From positions 1 through 32,961 of the forward strand of contig JASGFT010000035.1 in NCBI GenBank assembly GCA_047605425.1: a DNA stretch of 32,961 nucleotides, in the 5' to 3' direction. The position numbers and the translations under genes were made by a program. How positions within the stretch are numbered: the stretch's first letter is position 1; each line of letters begins with the position of its first letter. Below, one piece after another: positions 6,321 to 13,418 of the stretch. The stretch comes from JAKPAM01 sp047605425. Lineage in GTDB: Bacteria > Pseudomonadota > Gammaproteobacteria > Burkholderiales > Burkholderiaceae_E. The notes under the pieces were generated by a model. The model was not told the DNA's origin. It saw only the letters and a list, made by a program, of their open reading frames with translations, and did no database searches.

Positions 6321-8273
6321 ATGGGCAAAATCATTGGCATCGACCTGGGCACCACGAATTCCTGCGTGGCGATCATCGAGGGCGGGCAGCCGAAGGTCAT
6401 CGAGAACTCCGAGGGCGCGCGCACCACGCCGTCGATCGTCGCCTACACGAACGATGACGAGATCCTGGTCGGCGCGTCGGCCAAGCGCCAGGCCGTCACC
6501 AATCCGCGCAACACGCTGTACGCGGTCAAGCGCCTGATCGGCCGCAAGTTCGCCGAGAAGGAGGTGCAGAAGGACATCGACCTGATGCCCTACCAGATCG
6601 TCAAGGCGCCGAACGGCGACGCCTGGGTCAAGGCGCGCGACAAGGACACCGCGCCGCCGCAGGTGTCGGCCGAAGTGCTGCGCAAGATGAAGAAGACCGC
6701 CGAGGACTACCTGGGCGAGGAAGTGACCGAGGCCGTCATCACGGTGCCGGCGTACTTCAACGACAGCCAGCGCCAGGCGACCAAGGACGCCGGCAAGATC
6801 GCCGGCCTCGACGTCAAGCGGATCATCAACGAGCCGACCGCGGCCGCGCTGGCGTTCGGCCTGGACAAGGCCGCCGGCAAGGATCGCAAGATCGCCGTCT
6901 ACGACCTGGGCGGCGGCACGTTCGACATCTCGATCATCGAGATCGCCGACGTCGACGGCGAGAAGCAGTTCGAGGTGCTGTCCACCAACGGCGACACCTT
7001 CCTGGGCGGCGAGGACTTCGACCAGCGCGTGATCGACTACATCATCGGCGAGTTCAAGAAGGAACAGGGCGTCGACCTGTCGAAGGACGTGCTCGCGCTG
7101 CAGCGCCTGAAGGAAGCGGCCGAGAAGGCCAAGATCGAGCTGTCGTCGAGCGCCGCGACCGACATCAACCTGCCGTACATCACGGCCGACGCGTCGGGAC
7201 CGAAGCACCTGAACCTGAAGTTCACGCGGGCCAAGCTCGAAGCGTTGGTCGAGGAGCTGGTCGAGCGCACGATCGAGCCCTGCCGTCTCGCGCTCAAGGA
7301 TGCGGGCCTGAAGGCGTCGGACATCGAGGACGTGATCCTGGTCGGCGGCATGACGCGCATGCCGAAGGTGCAGGAGGTCGTCAAGGAGTTCTTCGGCCGC
7401 GAGCCGCGCAAGGACGTCAACCCGGACGAAGCCGTCGCCGTCGGCGCGGCCGTGCAGGCGGCGGTGCTGGCCGGTGACCGCAAGGACGTGCTGCTGCTCG
7501 ACGTGACGCCGCTGACGCTGGGCATCGAGACGCTCGGCGGGGTGATGACGCCGATGATCAAGCGCAACACGACGATCCCGACCAAGTACTCGCAGGTGTT
7601 CTCGACGGCCGAGGACAACCAGCCGGCGGTGACGATCAAGGTGTTCCAGGGCGAGCGCGAAGTGGCGGTCGGCAACAAGGCGCTCGGCGAGTTCAACCTC
7701 GAAGGCATCCCGCCGGCCGCGCGCGGCACGCCGCAGATCGAGGTCACGTTCGACATCGACGCCAACGGCATCCTGCACGTGTCGGCCAAGGACAAGGCGA
7801 CCGGCAAGGAGAACAAGATCACGATCAAGGCCAGCTCGGGATTGTCCGAGTCCGAGATCCAGCAGATGATCAAGGACGCCGAGGCCAACGCCGCCGAGGA
7901 CAAGGCGCGGGTCGAGCTGGCCAACGCCCGCAACCAGGGCGAGGCGATGGTCCATTCGGTGCGCAAGTCGATGACCGAATACGGCGAGAAGCTCGAGGCC
8001 GAAGAGAAGTCGAAGATCGAAGCGGCGCTGCAGGAGGCCGAGGCGGCGCTCAAGACCGACGACAAGGACCAGATCGAGGCCAAGACGCAGGCGTTGACGA
8101 GCGCTTCGCAGAAGCTCGGCGAGATGATGTACGCCAAGATGCAGGGCGAACAGGGCGAGGTGCCGCCCGAAGCGCAGGCGGCGGCCGATGCGGCGTCGGC
8201 GGGCGAGGCGCGTCGGCCGAAGGATGACGACGTGGTCGACGCCGACTTCAAGGAAGTCAAGCGCGGCGGTTGA
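6321..8273 (+). CDS. dnaK: Chaperone DnaK (Hsp70)
   Basis: ATP-driven Hsp70 that binds exposed hydrophobic peptide segments with DnaJ and GrpE. The 650-residue protein starts MGKIIGIDLGTTNSCVAI and has the three Hsp70 signatures: IDLGTTNS (about 7-14), IAVYDLGGGTFDISIIEI, and VILVGGMTRMPKVQEVV. The substrate domain is recognisable from LLLDVTPLTLGIETLGGVMT on, followed by the helical lid. The tail DDDVVDADFKEVK is typical of bacterial DnaK. AAGGA lies 8-12 bases ahead of the ATG. Length and composition are normal. Two hairpins follow before dnaJ. Confidence 0.99.
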   Translation: MGKIIGIDLGTTNSCVAIIEGGQPKVIENSEGARTTPSIVAYTNDDEILVGASAKRQAVTNPRNTLYAVKRLIGRKFAEKEVQKDIDLMPYQIVKAPNGDAWVKARDKDTAPPQVSAEVLRKMKKTAEDYLGEEVTEAVITVPAYFNDSQRQATKDAGKIAGLDVKRIINEPTAAALAFGLDKAAGKDRKIAVYDLGGGTFDISIIEIADVDGEKQFEVLSTNGDTFLGGEDFDQRVIDYIIGEFKKEQGVDLSKDVLALQRLKEAAEKAKIELSSSAATDINLPYITADASGPKHLNLKFTRAKLEALVEELVERTIEPCRLALKDAGLKASDIEDVILVGGMTRMPKVQEVVKEFFGREPRKDVNPDEAVAVGAAVQAAVLAGDRKDVLLLDVTPLTLGIETLGGVMTPMIKRNTTIPTKYSQVFSTAEDNQPAVTIKVFQGEREVAVGNKALGEFNLEGIPPAARGTPQIEVTFDIDANGILHVSAKDKATGKENKITIKASSGLSESEIQQMIKDAEANAAEDKARVELANARNQGEAMVHSVRKSMTEYGEKLEAEEKSKIEAALQEAEAALKTDDKDQIEAKTQALTSASQKLGEMMYAKMQGEQGEVPPEAQAAADAASAGEARRPKDDDVVDADFKEVKRGG

Positions 8274-8301
8274 GCCGGGCGGCGCGCCGCGGTGACGGCC
8301 G

Positions 8302-8328
8302 CGGGCATCGGTTCGACGCCGATGCCCG
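8302..8328 (+). terminator. Hairpin 1 in the dnaK-dnaJ gap
   Basis: CGGGCATCGG (8302-8311) pairs perfectly with CCGATGCCCG (8319-8328) across a 7-base loop, 28 bases after the dnaK stop. No T-tract follows. It could protect the dnaK 3' end from exonucleases or slow RNA polymerase. Confidence 0.5.
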
Positions 8329-8369
8329 TCGATGCCGGGCCGGCGGCGGCCGTATCGGACGAGGCTCGG

Positions 8370-8421
8370 GCCGGGCGGCGGGACGACGCGAGTCGATTCC
8401 GCCGCCCGGCATCTTGGTTTT
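8370..8421 (+). terminator. Hairpin 2 with T-rich tail before dnaJ (partial terminator)
   Basis: GCCGGGCGGCGG (8370-8381) pairs perfectly with CCGCCGCCCGGC (8399-8410); the loop contains a further GAC/GTC pairing. ATCTTGGTTTT follows at once, as in an intrinsic terminator. Because dnaJ starts only 19 bases later, it probably acts as an attenuator that lowers dnaJ relative to dnaK, or as a processing site. The role is inferred. Confidence 0.6.
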
Positions 8422-8439
8422 AGGATGCCGGAGCAATCG

Positions 8440-9564
8440 ATGGCGAAGCGTGATTACTATGACGTTCTGGGGGTTGCCAAGAACGCCACCGAAGAAGAAA
8501 TAAAGAAGGCCTATCGCAAGCTTGCGATGAAGTACCACCCGGACCGCAATCCGGATAGCAAGGACGCCGAGGACAAGTTCAAGGAGGCCAAGGAGGCCTA
8601 CGAGATGCTGTCCGACGCGCGCAAGCGCGAGGCGTACGATCGCTTCGGGCATGCCGGCGTCGATCCGAACGCCGGTGGCGGCGGTGGCGGCGGATTCGGC
8701 GGCGGCGGCTTCGCCGACGTGTTCGGCGACATCTTCGGCGACATCTTCGGCGGGCAGGCGGGCCGGCAGGGCGGGCGCAGCAACGTCTACCGCGGCGCCG
8801 ACCTGCGCTACGGGATGGAGATCACGCTCGAGCAGGCCGCCAACGGCTACACGACCGAGATCCGCGTGCCGAGCTGGACCTCGTGCGAGAACTGCCACGG
8901 CACCGGCGCCAAGCCGGGCACCAAGCCCAAGACCTGCAGCGCCTGCAACGGCCAGGGCGCGGTGCGGATCCAGCAGGGCTTCTTCTCGATCCAGCAGACC
9001 TGCCCGACCTGCCACGGCACCGGCAAGGTCATCCCCGAGCCGTGCACGCACTGCGAGGGCCTGGGGCGCGTCAAGCGCAACAAGACGCTCGAGGTCAAGA
9101 TTCCGGCGGGTATCGACGATGGCATGCGGATTCGCTCGGCCGGTAACGGCGAGCCCGGCGTCAACGGCGGGCCGTCGGGCGACCTGTACGTCGAGATCCA
9201 CATCAAGAAGCACGACGTGTTCGATCGCGAGGGCGACGACCTGCATTGCGAGATCCCGATCTCGCTGACGACGGCCGCGCTCGGCGGCAAGGTGCAGGTG
9301 CCGACGCTGTCCGGCCGCGCCGAGATCGAGCTGCCCGAGGGTACGCAGAGCGGCAAGACGTTCCGGCTGCGCGGCAAGGGACTGAAGGGCCTGCGCGCGT
9401 CGTACCCGGGCGACCTGTACGCGCGCGTGATCGTCGAGACGCCGGTGCGCCTGACCGACAAGCAGAAGCAGTTGCTGCGCGAGTTGGACCTGTCGCTGAA
9501 GGATCCGCGGCACAGCCCGCAGACGCGCTCGTGGATGGACCGCGTCAAGGATTTCTTCCAGTAA
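8440..9564 (+). CDS. dnaJ: Chaperone DnaJ (Hsp40)
   Basis: Delivers substrates to DnaK and stimulates its ATPase. The 374-residue product begins MAKRDYYDVLGVAKNATEEE; the J-domain HPD is at 33-35. A Gly/Phe-rich linker spans about 79-105. The zinc domain has four CXXCXGXG motifs: CENCHGTG (149-156), CSACNGQG (166-173), CPTCHGTG (188-195) and CTHCEGLG (202-209). The C-terminal substrate domains follow. I chose ATG 8440, which has GGAG six bases upstream and gives the canonical MAKRDYY start; an in-frame ATG at 8425 would add five residues. It converges on the threonine dehydratase gene. Confidence 0.98.
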   Translation: MAKRDYYDVLGVAKNATEEEIKKAYRKLAMKYHPDRNPDSKDAEDKFKEAKEAYEMLSDARKREAYDRFGHAGVDPNAGGGGGGGFGGGGFADVFGDIFGDIFGGQAGRQGGRSNVYRGADLRYGMEITLEQAANGYTTEIRVPSWTSCENCHGTGAKPGTKPKTCSACNGQGAVRIQQGFFSIQQTCPTCHGTGKVIPEPCTHCEGLGRVKRNKTLEVKIPAGIDDGMRIRSAGNGEPGVNGGPSGDLYVEIHIKKHDVFDREGDDLHCEIPISLTTAALGGKVQVPTLSGRAEIELPEGTQSGKTFRLRGKGLKGLRASYPGDLYARVIVETPVRLTDKQKQLLRELDLSLKDPRHSPQTRSWMDRVKDFFQ

Positions 9565-9583
9565 GCGGCCCGGGCGGCGGACC

Positions 9584-9597
9584 GCGCGGCGCCGCGC
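9584..9597. terminator. 14-bp GC palindrome between dnaJ and ilvA ends
   Basis: GCGCGGCGCCGCGC is a perfect palindrome between the dnaJ stop and the convergent ilvA stop (TAG at 9599-9597). It has almost no loop and no T-tract, so a terminator role is weakly supported. Confidence 0.25.
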
Positions 9598-10943
9598 TAA
9601 GGCCCGACCAGCCGGCTCGTGAAGCCGGCGGCGGCCAGCGCCTCGGTGATCTCGCGCACGTGCGATTCGCCGCGGGTGCTGACGACGACCTCGACCCGCG
9701 TATGGCGGACCGGCAGGTCGGCGAACGCCCGCTGGTGCGTGACCTCCTCGATGTTGGCGCCGTGGTCGCCGAGGATCGTCGCGATGCGGGCCAGCGAGCC
9801 CGGGATGTCGCGCGCGCCGATCGCCAGCCGGACCAGCCGGTGGCTGCGCGCCAGGCCGCGCTGGACGATGTCGGACAGCGTCAGCGGGTCGATGTTGCCG
9901 CCCGACAGCACCAGGCCCACCCGCTTGCCGGCGAAACGCTGCGGATGCGCGAGCACCGCGGCCAGGCCGGCGGCGCCGGCGCCCTCGACGACGGTCTTCT
10001 CGATCTCGAGCAGCGCGACGATCGCCTTCTCGATATCGGCCTCGCCGACGCGCAGCACGTCGTCGACCTGGCCGACGATCGTCGGCATCGTGTGCCCGCC
10101 CGGCAACTCGACGGCGATGCCCTCGGCGATCGTCGGGCCGCCCGGCGCGTCGTCGCGCGCGCAATCCGAGGCCTCGTCGCCGGCCAGGTCCGCCCGGGCC
10201 CGATGGAACTGTCGCCACGCGGCATCGTAGAGCCGGGTCTGCACGCCGATGACGGCCAGCGCGGGCGCCAGCCGCCGCGCGGCGACGGTCACGCCGGCGA
10301 TCATGCCGCCGCCGCCGATCGGCAGGACCAGCGCGTCGAGGTCCGGCTGCGCCTCGAGCATCTCCAGGCCCAGCGTCCCCTGGCCGGCGATGACCAGCGG
10401 ATCGTCGTACGGATGGATGATCGTCAGGCCCTGCTCGTCGGCGATCCGCTGCATCTGTTCGCGCGCTTCGTCGAAGCGCTCGCCGCCGAGCACGACCTCG
10501 GCGCCCAGCCGGCGCGTGTTCTCGACCTTGACCGCCGGTGTCAAGCGCGGCATCACGATGACCGCGCGGATGCCGAGCTTGCCGGCCGCGTGGGCGACGC
10601 CCTGCGCGTGGTTGCCGGCCGAGACGGCGATGACGCCGGCCGCGCGCTCGCTCGCCGACAGCGCGGCGATGCGGTTGCCGGCGCCGCGCTCCTTGAACGA
10701 CGCCGTGTACTGCAGGTTCTCGAACTTGAGCCACAGCTCGCAGCCGGCGATCGCGCTGAGCGTGCGCGAATGCAGGAACGGCGTGTCGGCGATCTGCCCG
10801 GCCAGCCGCCGGCGGGCCGCGACGATGTCGTCGAAAGTGATGCTCGGTTCGACGGCCGCGGCAGCGCGCGGCGCGGGCGAAGGGGGGGCGTTACGCATGG
10901 ATTCGTCGTGGCGGAGGCGGCCAGGAGGGCGGCGTCCCGCCAT
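9597..10943 (-). CDS. ilvA: Threonine ammonia-lyase (threonine dehydratase) with C-terminal ACT domain
   Basis: PLP enzyme converting L-threonine to 2-oxobutanoate and ammonia. The fold-II PLP lysine is in TASFKERGAGNR (Lys84), the substrate loop is VSAGNHAQGVAHAA, and the phosphate-binding loop is PIGGGGMIAGV (Gly210-213). The catalytic domain is followed by a single short ACT domain (RLVRLAIGARDIPGSLARIA, then TRVEVVVSTRGESHVREITE). The layout resembles the TdcB/IlvA form of about 400 residues with one ACT domain, not the long IlvA with a double regulatory domain. The first 30 residues are unconserved. ATG 10943 has AAAGGA at a good distance; 10946 and 10898 are in-frame alternatives. Whether it serves isoleucine synthesis or threonine breakdown cannot be told here. 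It is divergent from hemL. Confidence 0.9.
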   Translation of the reverse strand: MAGRRPPGRLRHDESMRNAPPSPAPRAAAAVEPSITFDDIVAARRRLAGQIADTPFLHSRTLSAIAGCELWLKFENLQYTASFKERGAGNRIAALSASERAAGVIAVSAGNHAQGVAHAAGKLGIRAVIVMPRLTPAVKVENTRRLGAEVVLGGERFDEAREQMQRIADEQGLTIIHPYDDPLVIAGQGTLGLEMLEAQPDLDALVLPIGGGGMIAGVTVAARRLAPALAVIGVQTRLYDAAWRQFHRARADLAGDEASDCARDDAPGGPTIAEGIAVELPGGHTMPTIVGQVDDVLRVGEADIEKAIVALLEIEKTVVEGAGAAGLAAVLAHPQRFAGKRVGLVLSGGNIDPLTLSDIVQRGLARSHRLVRLAIGARDIPGSLARIATILGDHGANIEEVTHQRAFADLPVRHTRVEVVVSTRGESHVREITEALAAAGFTSRLVGP

Positions 10944-10949
10944 CATAAT
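10944..10949 (+). promoter_or_regulatory. Possible -10 box of hemL
   Basis: CATAAT lies 16 bases before the hemL ATG with no clear -35 box. The same bases hold the start region of the divergent ilvA, so the two transcription units are packed tightly. Confidence 0.3.
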
Positions 10950-10965
10950 CCTTTAGACTTCCGGC

Positions 10966-12279
10966 ATGACTGACAGCACTCTCGCGACCGGCTCGGCCGG
11001 CGCCAACCTGCGCGAGTTCGAGCGCGCGGGCAAGGTCCTCGTCGGCGGCGTCAACTCCGCCGTGCGGGCATTCCGCGCGGTCGGCGGCACGCCGCGCTTC
11101 ATCGCCAATGCCCAGGGCGCTTACCTGTACGACGTCGAGGGTCGCCGCTATATCGACTACCTCGGTTCGTGGGGGCCGATGATCGTCGGCCAGTCGCATC
11201 CGTACGTGCTGGACAAGGTGCGCGAGGCCGTCGGCCGCGGCCTGTCGTACGGGGCGCCCAACGTAATGGAGACCGAGCTGGCCGAACGGCTGTGCGCGCT
11301 GTTTCCGCAGGTCGAGCGCGTGCGCTTCGTCAGCTCGGGCACCGAGGCGGCGATGTCGGCGTTGCGGCTGGCGCGCGGCTTCACCGGGCGCGACCGGATC
11401 CTGAAGTTCGAAGGCTGCTACCACGGCACCGCCGACAGCCTGCTGGTCAAGGCCGGCTCGGGCGCGTTGGCCTTCGGCACGCCGAGCTCGGCGGGCGTGC
11501 CGGCCGACCTGGTCAAGCACACGCTGGTCGCGCAGTTCAACGACCTGGCCAGCGTGCGCGCGCATTTCGATGCGGCCGGCGAGCAGATCGCCTGCGTCAT
11601 CGTCGAGCCGATGGCCGGCAACATGAACCTGATCCCGCCGGCGCCCGGTTTTCTCGAAGGGCTGCGCGAGCTGTGCACGCGACACGGGGCGCTGCTGATC
11701 TTCGACGAGGTGATGACGGGCTTTCGCGTCGCGCACGGCGGCGCGCAGGAACTGAGCGGCGTCGTCCCCGACCTGTCGGCGTTCGGCAAGGTCATCGGCG
11801 GCGGCATGCCGGTCGGCGCGATCGCCGGGCCGGCGGCGGTCATGGACATGATGGCGCCGCTGGGTCCGGTCTACCAGGCCGGCACGCTGTCGGGCAATCC
11901 GATCGCGATGGCTGCGGGGCTCGCGACGCTGGACCTGATCGCCGAGCCGGGCTTCCACGATCGGCTGGGCGCCGCCTGCGGGCGCTTGATCGCCGGGCTC
12001 GAGCAGGCGGCCGCCGAGGCCGGCGTGCCGTTCAGCGCGCGCCACGTCGGCGGCCTGGCCGGCATGTACATGCTGGCGTCGCCGCCGGCCTCCTATGCCG
12101 AGGTCATGCGCCAGGACGTCGAGCGCTTCAAGCGCTTCTATCACCTGATGCTCGACGGCGGCGTCTACCTGCCGCCGTCCCCGGTCGAGGCGTTCTTCTT
12201 CTCGTCGGCGCACAGCGACGCCGACATCGACGAGACGATCGCGATCGCGCGCCGCGCGTTCGCCGCGCTGGCGGCCTGA
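10966..12279 (+). CDS. hemL: Glutamate-1-semialdehyde 2,1-aminomutase
   Basis: Converts glutamate-1-semialdehyde to 5-aminolevulinate in the C5 pathway of tetrapyrrole synthesis, using PLP. The 437-residue product has VNSAVRAFRAVGGTP near the start, FVSSGTEAAMSALRLARGFT (121-140), the cofactor-binding LLIFDEVMTGFRV (Asp247), and the Schiff-base lysine in SAFGKVIGGGMPVGA (Lys275). The C-terminal PPSPVEAFFFSSAHSDADID matches the family. Length is normal. hisC follows after 30 bases on the same strand. With hemH it puts an early and the last heme step in this window, though not in one operon. Confidence 0.97.
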   Translation: MTDSTLATGSAGANLREFERAGKVLVGGVNSAVRAFRAVGGTPRFIANAQGAYLYDVEGRRYIDYLGSWGPMIVGQSHPYVLDKVREAVGRGLSYGAPNVMETELAERLCALFPQVERVRFVSSGTEAAMSALRLARGFTGRDRILKFEGCYHGTADSLLVKAGSGALAFGTPSSAGVPADLVKHTLVAQFNDLASVRAHFDAAGEQIACVIVEPMAGNMNLIPPAPGFLEGLRELCTRHGALLIFDEVMTGFRVAHGGAQELSGVVPDLSAFGKVIGGGMPVGAIAGPAAVMDMMAPLGPVYQAGTLSGNPIAMAAGLATLDLIAEPGFHDRLGAACGRLIAGLEQAAAEAGVPFSARHVGGLAGMYMLASPPASYAEVMRQDVERFKRFYHLMLDGGVYLPPSPVEAFFFSSAHSDADIDETIAIARRAFAALAA

Positions 12280-12309
12280 TGCGGTGCGCGACGCGGATTC
12301 CGATACCGG

Positions 12310-13410
12310 ATGCCTGACATGAGCGCATTGTGGAGCGCCGACGTCCAGCGCCTGACCCCTTATGTCCCCGGGGAGCAGCCGAGGATCGACGGCCTGATCA
12401 AGCTGAACACCAACGAGAGCCCGTACGGCCCGTCGCCGCGCGCGCTGGCGGCGATCCGCGCCGCCGCCGATGATTCGCTGCGGCTGTATCCGGATCCCGA
12501 TTCGACGGCGCTGCGGCAGGCGGTCGTCGAGCACCTGACCCATGGCGCGGCGGGCCGGGCGGGATGGGATCCGTCGCAGGTGTTCGTCGGCAACGGTTCG
12601 GACGAGGTGCTGGCGATCGCGTTCCAGGCGCTGATGCGCCATCCGCGGCCGGTGCTGCTGCCCGACATCAGCTACAGCTTCTATCCGGTCTACTGCCAGC
12701 TCTATGGCATCGCGACGACGATCGTGCCGCTGGACGACGCGTTCCAGATCCGCGTCGACGACTACCGCCAGCCTAACGGCGGCATCGTCATCGCCAACCC
12801 GAACGCGCCGACCGGCCGTGCGCTGCCGCTGCCGGCGATCGAATCGCTCGCGCGGCAGCATCCCGGATCGGTGGTGCTGGTCGACGAGGCCTACGTCGAC
12901 TTCGGCGCCGAGTCCGCCGTCGCGCTGGTCGGTCGCTACCCGAACCTGCTGGTCGTGCGGACGCTGTCCAAGTCCAGCGCGCTGGCCGGCCTGCGGGTCG
13001 GCTTCGCGGTCGGCGACGAGGCGCTGATCGAGGGCCTGAACCGGGTCAAGAACAGCTTCAATTCCTATCCGATCGACCGGCTCGCGTCCGCGGGCGCCGC
13101 CGCCTCGCTGCGCGATCACGAGCACTTCGACGCGAACTGCCGGGCGGTGATCGCCGGGCGCGAGCGGCTGGCCGGCGAGCTGGCGTCGCTGGGCTTCGAC
13201 GTGCTGCCGTCGGCCGCCAATTTCGTTTTCGTCCGCCACCCGCGGCGCGACGCCGCGCAGTTGGCGGCCGCGCTGCGCGAACGGCGGATCCTGGTGCGCC
13301 ACTTCCGGCAGCCGCGGATCAGCCGGTTCCTGCGGATCACGATCGGCACCGATGCGCAGAACGCCGCGCTGACGGCGGCGTTGCACGAGATCCTGTCGGT
13401 CGTCGCTTAG
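12310..13410 (+). CDS. hisC: Histidinol-phosphate aminotransferase
   Basis: PLP aminotransferase of histidine synthesis, converting imidazole acetol phosphate to histidinol phosphate with glutamate. The 366-residue product has IKLNTNESPYGPSPRALAAI (30-49), LRLYPDPDSTALRQAV, VFVGNGSDEVLAIAFQAL (91-108), NPNAPTGRALPL, VLVDEAYVDFGAESAV, and the PLP lysine in TLSKSSALAGLRVGF (Lys221). A second ATG (12319) is an alternative start. No other his genes are nearby, so this is either a stand-alone second copy or a relative that also handles aromatic amino acids. It ends 4 bases before the end of the convergent sulP gene. Confidence 0.92.
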   Translation: MPDMSALWSADVQRLTPYVPGEQPRIDGLIKLNTNESPYGPSPRALAAIRAAADDSLRLYPDPDSTALRQAVVEHLTHGAAGRAGWDPSQVFVGNGSDEVLAIAFQALMRHPRPVLLPDISYSFYPVYCQLYGIATTIVPLDDAFQIRVDDYRQPNGGIVIANPNAPTGRALPLPAIESLARQHPGSVVLVDEAYVDFGAESAVALVGRYPNLLVVRTLSKSSALAGLRVGFAVGDEALIEGLNRVKNSFNSYPIDRLASAGAAASLRDHEHFDANCRAVIAGRERLAGELASLGFDVLPSAANFVFVRHPRRDAAQLAAALRERRILVRHFRQPRISRFLRITIGTDAQNAALTAALHEILSVVA

Positions 13411-13418
13411 TCGCTTAG
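13403..13418 (+). repeat. 8-bp tandem duplication holding both stop codons of hisC and sulP
   Basis: TCGCTTAG is present twice in direct succession. The first copy contains the hisC TAG; the second contains the complement of the sulP TAA. The convergent genes are only 4 bases apart. Confidence 0.8.

Noticed and set aside
6291..7955. Long open frame antisense to dnaK (554 codons)
   Set aside because: At this GC content, antisense frames of strongly coding genes stay open by codon bias. The product is Arg/Leu/Asp-rich without any recognisable domain, and dnaK is certain.
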